The notes below the pieces were generated by a model. That model was not told the DNA's origin. It searched no databases and saw only the letters and a list, made by a program, of their open reading frames with translations. From Bacteroidota bacterium (lineage in GTDB: Bacteria > Bacteroidota > Ignavibacteria > Palsa-1295): DNA of 24,499 nt. Both the position numbers and the translations under genes were made by a program. The stretch covers positions 1 through 24,499 of the forward strand of contig JANYDV010000042.1 of the NCBI GenBank assembly GCA_025363505.1, written 5' to 3'. Shown here in pieces: positions 17,889 to 24,499 of this stretch. Numbering within the stretch: the stretch's first letter is position 1; each line of letters begins with the position of its first letter.

Positions 17889-19307
17889 CTATTTTTTTTT
17901 CCAAATCAACCCTGGTAATAATACCAACAAACTACTCATCATTCCGACATACATTGGTTCGATGCCGAAGAGATAGTTAGGGGTGACTGAGTTTCCTTGA
18001 AGAATTCCAATAACGTAAACGAGAAGTGAAAGCAAACCACCTGCAAGCATTGACGCAACCGCGGTACGATTGCTTGGGCGAACTTTTGGGAAATAACTTA
18101 AGATCAGCGGAAGCAGTAACATCGGCACCAGAACCGATGCAAATGAATACCAGATCATATAGATACGATCAGAAAGCGAAATAACAACGACCGAAATTAC
18201 GGCTGTCACAAATAATCCGATGCGAGTAAATTTCTTGACGCGAGTTGTTTCATCGCCGCCCCAAATGCGCCATAGAATATCACGCCCCACAATAGTCGCA
18301 CTCATAAAGAAAAAAGAGTCAACGGTCGAAAGAACCGTCGCAAGCATACCGGTATAAAACACACCTTTGAAACCCATCGGCAACACACGCTCGGCAAGTG
18401 CAGGATAGGCAAACTTACTTGCTCCGAGATGAGGGAATGCTGCACGTGCATATAAGCCCGCAATATTTGTCATTGCATCAAAGATGAGCCAAAACAATAT
18501 TGAAATGAGCATCCCTTTTTTCGCAACCGATACCGATCGCGCCGCAAACACACGCTGATGAATATTTGGATCCACTAATGTCGTCAGTGCCGCGATATAC
18601 CACACCAATACATACCAAATACTATATGACCCAATGGGTGCTTTGTGCGAAGCAGGTAAAGTGGCGGTGAGATAATCAAGCCCCCCAAAAGTTGAAATTG
18701 CAAACGGAATGATTACCACAAAGCCAATAAACATTACAAAAAACTGTAATATGTCCGTTCGGATAGAAGCGCGAAAGCCACCGCTGAACAAATATGAAAT
18801 TGAAGTTACAATTCCGACACCAATTGCAACTTCATAACTAAATCCAAAGAACCATTGATAGAGCGTTGCAAGCATCATAATATATGCCGCAGGGCTTGTC
18901 ATAAACATTGTTGCAACTGCGCCGAGATATCCGGCTTGTGCGCCATAAACAGCGCGAAGCCTGTCGGGTATCGAAAGATGGACACGATCAGCATTTACAC
19001 GCTTCGCCATCACCATCGCAAACACAAATGCCGCTACGTAATAAGGGACACCAAACACAACCCACGTTACGATACCGTTATCATACGAATACTCACCAAC
19101 TGCAATAATGCCCCCGTACCAGGTCGAGACAAGAGTAGCAATGAATGCAGGAAGTGTCAGCGTTCTTCCGGCAAGTAAATATTCTTCTTCGTCTGATGAT
19201 TTCTTTGTAAACTTTCGAAACGAGACAAACCCGATTGTTACATTCGCAACAATATAAAAAATAATAATACTCAGATCAAGTATTGAAAGCGATGGAAAGT
19301 TATTCAT
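17889..19307 (-). CDS. Sodium:solute symporter (SSS family), candidate thiamine importer
   Basis: This is a 472-residue inner-membrane protein with about 13 hydrophobic segments and the SSS fold hallmarks. These are an N-terminal helix leading to the EEEYLLAGRTLTLPAFIATL segment (the unwound TM1 region), STWYGGIIAVGEY, the SGGFRASIRTDILQFFVMFI stretch in the middle, and TMLATVLSTVDSFFFMSATI-like helices near 310-330 with the Ser residues usual for the Na+ site. Members import vitamins, sugars or amino acids with Na+. Its ATG overlaps the end of the thiamine pyrophosphokinase gene by 8 bp, and it is the last gene of the operon led by a TPP riboswitch and a TonB-dependent receptor, so thiamine or a precursor is the likely substrate. 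That is inference from context; the family assignment is firm. SSS proteins proposed as thiamine transporters (ThiV) have been named on similar grounds. Confidence 0.9.
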   Translation of the reverse strand: MNNFPSLSILDLSIIIFYIVANVTIGFVSFRKFTKKSSDEEEYLLAGRTLTLPAFIATLVSTWYGGIIAVGEYSYDNGIVTWVVFGVPYYVAAFVFAMVMAKRVNADRVHLSIPDRLRAVYGAQAGYLGAVATMFMTSPAAYIMMLATLYQWFFGFSYEVAIGVGIVTSISYLFSGGFRASIRTDILQFFVMFIGFVVIIPFAISTFGGLDYLTATLPASHKAPIGSYSIWYVLVWYIAALTTLVDPNIHQRVFAARSVSVAKKGMLISILFWLIFDAMTNIAGLYARAAFPHLGASKFAYPALAERVLPMGFKGVFYTGMLATVLSTVDSFFFMSATIVGRDILWRIWGGDETTRVKKFTRIGLFVTAVISVVVISLSDRIYMIWYSFASVLVPMLLLPLILSYFPKVRPSNRTAVASMLAGGLLSLLVYVIGILQGNSVTPNYLFGIEPMYVGMMSSLLVLLPGLIWKKK

Positions 19308-19965
19308 CGCTTGAGTGTGCTACTGAAATAAGCAATGCTCCGCCAGAGATAGTAATCAGTGCTTCATCATGCGAAGTGATAATATTGCTTAATCCCTCAT
19401 CAATGCCGAATTCCATTCGTCTGTTAGTTATAGGATAGAATAAACCGTGTGTCGTTACTCCTTCTGCAATCGGAAGTGGGGTGAGTGAAATCTGTGAATG
19501 ATTTGGGAGAGTGGGTATATATGATAAATATGTTGCCGTGAGCAAATGATGTTCTTGGAAGTCATCAATGACGACAAGGCTTTCAAAGCAGTCGCGAAGT
19601 CGAACGAGCACGCTCAGATTGGTTAAGGTGTGGTCGGTTCGCTTGCCGTGCATACCAAGAATCACAAGAGAGTGAGTTTTGCGTTCGGCAATCAAATAGC
19701 GAAGAGCTTTTTCAAAATCATTAGAATATTGGTCAGGGTTTGAGATTATGGATGTTTTTATTTTTGAAAAGTATTCAAACGAGACTTCATCAAGCGAGTC
19801 CATATCACCGATGATAACATCAAGTTCAATCGAGAGTTTTCTTGCGATCTGAGCAGCACCGTCTGTCGCGATAATAAAACTCGCATTCGTTGCAAACTTT
19901 CGCAACAGCGACTCACGAGGCACTTCCCCATCAAGAAGCAGTAATACCGGGGTGTTGATACTCAC
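19300..19965 (-). CDS. Thiamine pyrophosphokinase
   Basis: This cytoplasmic enzyme transfers pyrophosphate from ATP to thiamine, giving TPP and trapping imported vitamin. The 221-residue product shows the catalytic-domain motifs IIATDGAAQIA at 31-41, VIIGDMDSLD at 50-59 and NPDQYSNDFEKAL at 76-88 (the acidic Mg/ATP site), and GMHGKRTDHTLTNL at 104-117. A smaller C-terminal beta domain (about 140-221) is typical of TPK. The length is normal. It starts with GTG at 19965, three bases after the receptor's stop, and overlaps the symporter start by 8 bp, so translation of all three genes is tightly coupled. It belongs to the thiaminokinase (thiN/TPK) group rather than ThiL: the substrate is free thiamine, which agrees with a salvage operon. 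In Bacteroidota the gene is often called tnr3. Confidence 0.93.
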   Translation of the reverse strand: MSINTPVLLLLDGEVPRESLLRKFATNASFIIATDGAAQIARKLSIELDVIIGDMDSLDEVSFEYFSKIKTSIISNPDQYSNDFEKALRYLIAERKTHSLVILGMHGKRTDHTLTNLSVLVRLRDCFESLVVIDDFQEHHLLTATYLSYIPTLPNHSQISLTPLPIAEGVTTHGLFYPITNRRMEFGIDEGLSNIITSHDEALITISGGALLISVAHSSDE

Positions 19966-19968
19966 CGG

Positions 19969-22275
19969 TTAAATCCCCAATTCAAAACTAACATAACCAC
20001 TGCGAGTCGCGGCGACGAAGAAGCCTGCACTCTTTATGACATAACTTGTGTAAATCGCATTGAGAGCGTTATTAAGTTGCCCCCGGATCAGAAGATAATA
20101 CATACCAAAAACACTATTAATACGGTAACTCAATCCAAGGTCAAGCACTTGATAAGCATCATTGCGATAGAGATCTGTGTTTTCAAGATCACCATACATT
20201 TTGCCCACATAACGACCGGTGATCATACACTGTAAATGCGACAACGGCTCAATTACGATAGAGACATTCCCTGTTGCTGACGGAAATCCGATTGGTACTT
20301 TACCATCAACCGAGGTCGTTTCAAAGTATTGGGAAAATTTCTGAACCTCATTATGACTGATTGTTGCAGAAGTCTTCAGAGCAAATATTTTTGCATATTC
20401 TAAACCAAACTCTAATTCCAATCCATAATGTAGAGCTTTCTCTGCATTGGCAACAATGCTCCCCCCCCACTGATCTTTTTTTCCTGTTTGCAAGAGTTCA
20501 TCGGTAAAAGGCATATAATATGCAGTTGCCGAAGCAGAATAGTGCCAATCACCGGTAATGTTCACATTCAATGCTTTCAATCCAAGTTCAATATCAATTA
20601 AATGTTCCGGCTGAATGATTGGTGAATTAAAATTGTAACTGCTATCGGCATTGCGATAAAAATTCGGCTGACTAATGTATTCAGGATTATAGTAATCTTT
20701 CAATCGTGGCTCACGTGACGTATAGCTTACACTCGCAAATGTAGAGAGATCGTTCGATAAATTAATATTCAACCCCAATCTTGGATTTACAAAAAACAGT
20801 GGCACAGAAAATGAATTGCTATAAAACCCTGTCTGGCGATGTTGGATAGATGCTGCAAGTGAATCTATATAATAAGGTTTTTCATCGTAAAGTTTATATT
20901 GTTCGTTTAGCAATTGCACACTCACCGAGATATTAGCATCGGGCGTGACGGAGTATATCTCCGAAAGATACCCGGAAATAATATCTTTCCCACCTTTGTA
21001 ATCATAATAATGATAGTCCCCGGGCAAATCGGCTGGTAATTTAGAGGCAGACAATAATTTTCCCCAATGCGTCGAGCGATGAATTCGTACTTCGCCACCA
21101 AGAATAAACTCGCCGTCAGGATGACGGTACTCTAACCTCGGCAACCATCCCAATTGCTTATTGCCGACGTATGCTCTTGTTAATTCATTTCCAAGTGCGC
21201 TATCATTGATGGGCTTAAAATTGTAACGAAGTCCATACTCAGTTGTAAGGCGATATATCACACTATTTGATATTCCTTTTGATGCGTAATACAAATATGG
21301 CGATGTACCATCAAAATCAAAATTTCCATCACCTTGAATATAAAATACCGTATTATTAAGTGTTAAACGATCATCCAGTTTAATAGAAGAGAGTACTTCG
21401 TAATGTGGTTGAACAAATTGCTCCTGCTCTTCAGGTCGGCGCTCGTATAAATAATTTTCAGAGACATTATATTTTCTTTGATCACGGTCTGTAAGTTTAG
21501 CCAATCCCCCAAACTCAGGGGAAATACCGTAATACCCTAATCCATCAGTAATCGAACCACCGTAAAAATTGAATTGTAATGTCGAAGCATCATCAACTTT
21601 AGCTATCGAAAGGAAATAAGACTTCGTATCAATAAATGCTTTATTTCGATAGCCATCGGTATGAGCTTGGGACAAATGCGCCGAGATTAGATATTTACCA
21701 TCTATTAATCCCGAATTTCCTGATGCTGAAAATTTACTTGTTCCAAATGCCCCCCCCATTGCACCGAACGAGAAACCTTTTGTTGCAGGCGGAAAAGTCT
21801 CCACATTGATCGAACCACCTATAGCCGGAGAGCCATAAAATGCACTGCCTGCGCCACGCTGCACGCTAACTTTCGAGCCGTAGCCTGCAAGGTCAGGCAC
21901 ATCAACCCAATAGACTGAATGATCTTCAGGGTCGTTTTGTGGTACACCATTTATTAAGACAGAAATTCTGCGCTGTTCGAAGCCACGAATATTTGAATAC
22001 ACATAACCAATGTCAAGCCCACTCTCGGAATAAGTAACCATTGAAGGCAAATCTTTTAATAGACTCGGTAGCTCTTTGAACGGCGCACCGATCTGTAGTT
22101 CTTCTCTTGCGACAACGGTCACAGGCACCGGTGTCTTACCCGGTTCTGCAGGAAAGCCGGTAACAATTACATCTGTGCCTTGGGTATGTCGGAGAGTATC
22201 TTGTTTGGTTGTTTGTGAAAATGAGGATGAAGAAACGGCAACGACACATAAAACAATAAGTATGAAGCGTATCAT
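19969..22275 (-). CDS. TonB-dependent outer-membrane receptor, predicted thiamine transporter
   Basis: This is a 768-residue outer-membrane beta-barrel receptor. It has a signal peptide (MIRFILIVLCVVAVSSSSFS, then Q) and a plug domain at about 45-160. Plug motifs include VPVTVVAREEL, YSNIRGFEQRRISVLINGVP at 93-112, YWVDVPDL at 122-129 and VQRGAGSAFYGSPAIGGSIN at 138-157. A roughly 600-residue barrel rich in alternating aromatic residues ends with GYVSFELGI. There is no SusC-type N-terminal carboxypeptidase-like domain, so it resembles vitamin or siderophore receptors more than glycan receptors. I chose the ATG at 22275. The in-frame TTG at 22302 lies inside the leader terminator and would spoil the signal peptide. 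It is directly downstream of a TPP riboswitch and upstream of TPK, so thiamine (or a phosphorylated form) is the likely cargo. The receptor class is certain; the substrate is inferred from context. Confidence 0.92.
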   Translation of the reverse strand: MIRFILIVLCVVAVSSSSFSQTTKQDTLRHTQGTDVIVTGFPAEPGKTPVPVTVVAREELQIGAPFKELPSLLKDLPSMVTYSESGLDIGYVYSNIRGFEQRRISVLINGVPQNDPEDHSVYWVDVPDLAGYGSKVSVQRGAGSAFYGSPAIGGSINVETFPPATKGFSFGAMGGAFGTSKFSASGNSGLIDGKYLISAHLSQAHTDGYRNKAFIDTKSYFLSIAKVDDASTLQFNFYGGSITDGLGYYGISPEFGGLAKLTDRDQRKYNVSENYLYERRPEEQEQFVQPHYEVLSSIKLDDRLTLNNTVFYIQGDGNFDFDGTSPYLYYASKGISNSVIYRLTTEYGLRYNFKPINDSALGNELTRAYVGNKQLGWLPRLEYRHPDGEFILGGEVRIHRSTHWGKLLSASKLPADLPGDYHYYDYKGGKDIISGYLSEIYSVTPDANISVSVQLLNEQYKLYDEKPYYIDSLAASIQHRQTGFYSNSFSVPLFFVNPRLGLNINLSNDLSTFASVSYTSREPRLKDYYNPEYISQPNFYRNADSSYNFNSPIIQPEHLIDIELGLKALNVNITGDWHYSASATAYYMPFTDELLQTGKKDQWGGSIVANAEKALHYGLELEFGLEYAKIFALKTSATISHNEVQKFSQYFETTSVDGKVPIGFPSATGNVSIVIEPLSHLQCMITGRYVGKMYGDLENTDLYRNDAYQVLDLGLSYRINSVFGMYYLLIRGQLNNALNAIYTSYVIKSAGFFVAATRSGYVSFELGI

Positions 22276-22280
22276 ATTCT

Positions 22281-22339
22281 TTAAAATAAGAAAACCGTTC
22301 AAAGCTGCTAAGACAAATATTCAGCAAGGTTTGAAACGG
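22281..22339 (-). terminator. Riboswitch-controlled intrinsic terminator in the TonB-receptor leader
   Basis: On the minus strand the 5' arm CCGTTTCAAA (22339-22330) pairs with TTTGAACGG (22303-22295), leaving one bulged T. An inner GCTG/CAGC pairing (22325-22322 with 22307-22304) extends the stem, and a T-rich tract TTTTCTTATTTTAA (22294-22281) follows immediately. This is a standard Rho-independent terminator shape, placed between the TPP aptamer and the receptor ATG. The inner part has bulges, so its stability needs a folding calculation. TPP binding is expected to favour it. Confidence 0.7.
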
Positions 22340-22343
22340 ATGT

Positions 22344-22369
22344 GCGTTCATAGGATACGCTATGATCGC
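22344..22369 (-). other. Linker hairpin of the TPP riboswitch expression platform
   Basis: Directly after the aptamer the minus strand reads GCG-A-TCATAG (loop CGTATC) CTATGA-A-CGC, a 9-bp hairpin with one A-A mismatch. It is enclosed by a 6-bp pairing between GAAACG (22378-22373, in the P1 3' strand) and CGTTTC (22338-22333, in the terminator 5' arm). That outer pairing is the likely antiterminator, mutually exclusive with both P1 and the terminator. No T-run follows, so it is not a terminator itself. Confidence 0.6.
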
Positions 22370-22371
22370 TC

Positions 22372-22452
22372 TCGTTTCCCTACGCCGGTATTATCCGTCT
22401 CAGGTGAATAAGGGTTTTATCTCAGCCCATTATGAATGGACACCCCTAACGA
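22372..22452 (-). ncRNA. TPP riboswitch aptamer (THI element)
   Basis: The minus strand carries all conserved blocks of the TPP aptamer in order. These are the P1 5' strand and GGGGTG block (TCGTTAGGGGTG from 22452), the CTGAGA box with the pyrimidine-sensing side (22425-22420), an ACCC segment, the CCTGA block (about 22404-22400), GGATAAT (22396-22390), and GCGTAGGGAA (22385-22376). P1 closes through TCGTT with AACGA (22376-22372). The element binds thiamine pyrophosphate directly and here sits about 100 bases ahead of the receptor gene. It is followed by a hairpin and an intrinsic terminator, so control is probably by premature termination when TPP is abundant. The motif match is near textbook; the only uncertain point is the exact ends. 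Confidence 0.97.
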
Positions 22453-22456
22453 TTGC

Positions 22457-22462
22457 GTTATA
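22457..22462 (-). promoter_or_regulatory. Possible -10 box of the thiamine operon promoter
   Basis: TATAAC on the minus strand lies so that transcription would begin about where the riboswitch P1 helix starts (near 22450), as expected for a riboswitch leader. A 10-bp palindrome TTTGATCAAA (22468-22477) sits just upstream, in the -20 to -30 zone. No good TTGACA or Bacteroidota TTG box is evident, so support comes mainly from position. Confidence 0.35.
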
Positions 22463-22492
22463 CAAACTTTGATCAAACTGACTTAGTTCACC

Positions 22493-24343
22493 TCACTTTG
22501 CCAAAACCATTTTTTTTGTCACTATCGTTTGAGGCGTACGTACTTTATAAAAATATATCCCTCCATGCCAAAGTGTTGCATCAACTTCCAATGTATGTTT
22601 ACCCATCGTCAGTTTTCCGTCAAACAGTTTTACAACTTCTCGACCAATAATGTCATAGACGATCACCGATACTGGTGCAGCTTTGGTTAGACGAAATGTG
22701 ATTGTGGTTTTAGGATTAAACGGATTAGGTTTGTTTTGATCGACAAACACTTGTCGCCGTCCGCCGAACTCCAATTTAACAGGCTCGGTGTAGGCAACGA
22801 TGGAATCGAGATCATTAATCAAGGCAAGACGATAGTAGAGATCAATATCTCGTGAAAGCGGCGGGAGTGTTTCGACTGCTGAGTATTTTGTTCTGCCGAG
22901 CAGTCCTTGTCTGAAGCTTTTTGGTTTAATGTATTGCTTCGATTTAATATCTAATGTTTTTTCATATTCCCCATAGGATGCGATCCGCCGCTGCAACTCA
23001 TAACGTTTTGTGTTATACTCGCTGGTGGTGTACCAATTAAATGTGACTTTTGTTGATGAGGTCTGTTCAACCGAAAGTATTGCACGATCATTAAGCACCG
23101 GCGAACTACTTTCTTTGATAATAGCATTGCTGTCAATTTGAAAATAGAGAGAAGTAGCTCGAGGTTTTATTGTACTGTCTCCGAGCACATATTTTCTTGG
23201 GGCAACACTTGACCGTGCAATTCGACCGTAATCCTCGAAATGGAATAAACCAAAGATGTCTCTTGAAGTATCTCGCAAGGTGATTGTTGCATTTTCTGCC
23301 GGGTCGAGAGGGATTGCCCAGTTTTTCGTCAACCGAAGCTCGTCTATTGCAAATGAATTTGTGGTATAAGGGTCGCCAATGGTAAATCGGTCGATATTAT
23401 CAAATGCTTGCTCCATAGGAATTCCGTCTTCAGCAACCCCATCTACGAAAGCCCATAAAATATTTGCATTGCTTTTCGCTATTTCAATAATATGCCATGC
23501 ACCGTCGCTGACCAGATGTTCGGTACGCAATATTTTGTCAGTATCGTCGAGCGCATTAATATCTCGAATAAAGAATAATTGACCAAGGGCATTCGTATTG
23601 AGTTTAAAAATAGAATCAGTCGTGGCAGAGTGCCATTGAAAAATAGTTTGGAAAGGCTGGTCGATCTTTACCCAGAATCTTAGCGTAAATGTAGCCGCAA
23701 ATAACTCTCTTAATAGTGTGGTATCGGCATACATCGTAGCCGATGTTCCATGAGTGCCGCCCAAAAATAATGCCCGTGAATTATGATCCCATCCTGAAAT
23801 GATATGCACCACTTTGGAATATTTTTTTTCACCAACTTCGCTAAACGAGAAACTTTCGCCGAGATCAGGAGCGACCATTCGCCAATCACTGCTCATCATT
23901 GGTGCCCGTTTCTTTTTTTGTTTGATTTTAGTGTTTTCTCTGGGGATGTTGAGCGTAGGGTCGCCTCGTTCGACGATACAGCACTTAAAATTTAATACAG
24001 CCGCTGTGTGCGGAGCCTTACACTTGAATGAATAAAACACTGTTGCGAAATTTTTTGAATAGATACCGCTACGGTCTTCAAATGCGGCGATCTGTTTTCC
24101 TTTTTCATGACTAAAAAGAGAGGAAATCCCTGGAAAACTATTGACAGCAACGGTATCATTTCCTTCATCATCAATCGCATGAACCGCCAATATCTTTATA
24201 TGTTCCGGAAATTCCAGCACGATAGCTCGATTGATGCCGCGTTGTAATGCCGATGCTGAAACTACCACTGTAAATTCTTCGTCAGCACAAATTTCATAGT
24301 GTTCTTGCTTCTCTTGAGCGCCCGAGGTTTCGTGGTTGCACAA
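22493..24343 (-). CDS. Secreted LamG-like protein with T9SS type A sorting domain, 5' end replaced by a fold-back
   Basis: Genuine coding sequence runs from the EICADEEF segment (24295) to the stop at 22493, about 600 residues. The frame stays open up to a TTG at 24343, but codons 24343-24296 are antisense to a signal-peptide-coding stretch, so no natural N-terminus exists here. The N-terminal half (about 1-150) is a beta-rich domain (FTVVVSASALQRGINRAIVL). A LamG/concanavalin A-like domain follows (LFLGGTHGTSATMY, FTLRFWVKIDQP, GAWHIIEIAK, FAIDELRL). Next comes an FN3-like stretch (VTFNWYTTSEYNTKRYELQR) and a T9SS sorting domain (NPFNPKTTITFRL, VIVYDIIGREVVKLF, GIYFYKV, TKKMVLAK). It is probably exported by Sec and T9SS to the cell surface; the ligand is unknown. 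It ends 41 bp before the thiamine riboswitch with no clear terminator between. Confidence 0.8.
   Translation of the reverse strand: MCNHETSGAQEKQEHYEICADEEFTVVVSASALQRGINRAIVLEFPEHIKILAVHAIDDEGNDTVAVNSFPGISSLFSHEKGKQIAAFEDRSGIYSKNFATVFYSFKCKAPHTAAVLNFKCCIVERGDPTLNIPRENTKIKQKKKRAPMMSSDWRMVAPDLGESFSFSEVGEKKYSKVVHIISGWDHNSRALFLGGTHGTSATMYADTTLLRELFAATFTLRFWVKIDQPFQTIFQWHSATTDSIFKLNTNALGQLFFIRDINALDDTDKILRTEHLVSDGAWHIIEIAKSNANILWAFVDGVAEDGIPMEQAFDNIDRFTIGDPYTTNSFAIDELRLTKNWAIPLDPAENATITLRDTSRDIFGLFHFEDYGRIARSSVAPRKYVLGDSTIKPRATSLYFQIDSNAIIKESSSPVLNDRAILSVEQTSSTKVTFNWYTTSEYNTKRYELQRRIASYGEYEKTLDIKSKQYIKPKSFRQGLLGRTKYSAVETLPPLSRDIDLYYRLALINDLDSIVAYTEPVKLEFGGRRQVFVDQNKPNPFNPKTTITFRLTKAAPVSVIVYDIIGREVVKLFDGKLTMGKHTLEVDATLWHGGIYFYKVRTPQTIVTKKMVLAK
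24170..24297. repeat. Left arm of a perfect 128-bp inverted repeat
   Basis: Every base from 24170 to 24297 is the reverse complement of 24499 to 24372, checked across the full length. The arm lies inside the 5' part of the LamG/T9SS gene. The match breaks at 24298/24371, leaving a 74-bp loop. Because the right arm reaches the last base of the window, the repeat may be longer than seen. Confidence 0.97.
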
Positions 24344-24499
24344 GGTCGTATGGGTGAAATATTTGCTCCGAATGAAATTTGTGCTGACGAAGAATTTACA
24401 GTGGTAGTTTCAGCATCGGCATTACAACGCGGCATCAATCGAGCTATCGTGCTGGAATTTCCGGAACATATAAAGATATTGGCGGTTCATGCGATTGAT
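24302..24499 (+). CDS. Inverted copy of the LamG/T9SS gene 5' part, with its signal peptide end; cut at both ends
   Basis: On the plus strand this 66-codon open frame reads FLLLLSARGFVVAQ, then GRMGEIFAPN, then the same EICADEEFTVVV sequence found in the minus-strand gene, and runs off the right edge in frame. The first 14 residues are the hydrophobic core and AxA-like end (VVAQ|G) of a signal peptide, so this copy has the correct junction between signal peptide and mature protein, which the minus-strand copy lacks. The true start codon and basic n-region are missing: upstream of about 24298 the sequence is the inverted arm. A GTG at 24299 would give a signal peptide without positive charge, so I do not take it as a start. 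It is either the real gene met again through a fold-back chimera, or the first part of a second, head-to-head copy. Confidence 0.7.
24372..24499. repeat. Right arm of the perfect 128-bp inverted repeat
   Basis: This is the exact reverse complement of 24170-24297, ending at the last base of the window. The 74-bp loop (24298-24371) between the arms is not repeated and encodes the end of a signal peptide on the plus strand. Confidence 0.97.

Noticed and set aside
22344..22369. The hairpin after the TPP aptamer as the terminator
   Set aside because: No T-rich tract follows it. The stem at 22295-22339 with its T-rich tail is the better terminator, and this hairpin fits as the linker within the antiterminator.
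24298..24371. The loop between the inverted arms as a working invertible promoter switch
   Set aside because: At 74 bp it holds only part of a signal peptide, with no start codon, promoter or recombinase site that I can recognise. I keep the idea only as a lower-ranked alternative to a fold-back chimera.
1..24499. CRISPR arrays, insertion sequences, tRNA or rRNA genes, defence systems
   Set aside because: I saw no regularly spaced repeats, transposase or nuclease motifs, tRNA cloverleaf or rRNA signature on either strand.

Overview
The window looks like a chromosomal segment of a Gram-negative, respiring bacterium from the Bacteroidota/Chlorobiota side of the tree, most like the Ignavibacteria-Kapabacteria group. 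The reasons are two secreted proteins with type IX secretion (T9SS) C-terminal sorting domains, a TonB-dependent receptor, weak or absent Shine-Dalgarno sequences, many GTG/TTG starts, and a Bacillus-type AsnRS beside complex I genes. The phylum is an inference from gene content; no rRNA or tRNA gene is present.

Layout. From about 15.5 kb down to base 1 everything is on the minus strand. In transcription order it reads ffh, asnS, nuoJ-nuoK-nuoL-nuoM-nuoN (the membrane arm of complex I), a fused NAD(P)H-hydrate repair enzyme (nnrE-nnrD), then the cytochrome c maturation genes ccmB-ccmC-ccmD (ccmD is only 41 codons), ccmE-ccmF, and the 5' end of purL running off the left edge. Spacings are short or overlapping from asnS to ccmD. 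A plus-strand, AT-rich gene for a WD40-like beta-propeller T9SS cargo (15738-17879) interrupts this and converges on the next minus-strand block.

From 22.5 kb down to 17.9 kb lies a thiamine acquisition operon: a clear TPP riboswitch aptamer with a readable terminator/antiterminator platform, a TonB-dependent receptor, thiamine pyrophosphokinase and a sodium:solute symporter. The inferred pathway is outer-membrane thiamine uptake, Na+-driven inner-membrane import, and trapping as TPP, with TPP shutting the operon off. The SSS symporter sits where PnuT is usual in Bacteroidota.

The right edge holds a second T9SS cargo gene (LamG-like domain, minus strand). Its 5' end is replaced by a fold-back: a perfect 128-bp inverted repeat around a 74-bp loop, running to the last base. 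The missing signal-peptide end of the gene is encoded on the plus strand inside the loop. This is most simply an inverted amplification or assembly chimera, but a real head-to-head duplication is not excluded.

The most interesting points are the TPP-controlled TonB-receptor/TPK/SSS operon with a visible switching mechanism, the CcmE with Cys in place of the heme-binding His (System I*-like), the CcmC with a large extra N-terminal segment, and the terminal inverted repeat. No gene-free stretch exceeds 300 bases. I see no CRISPR array, transposase, integrase or RNA gene other than the riboswitch.
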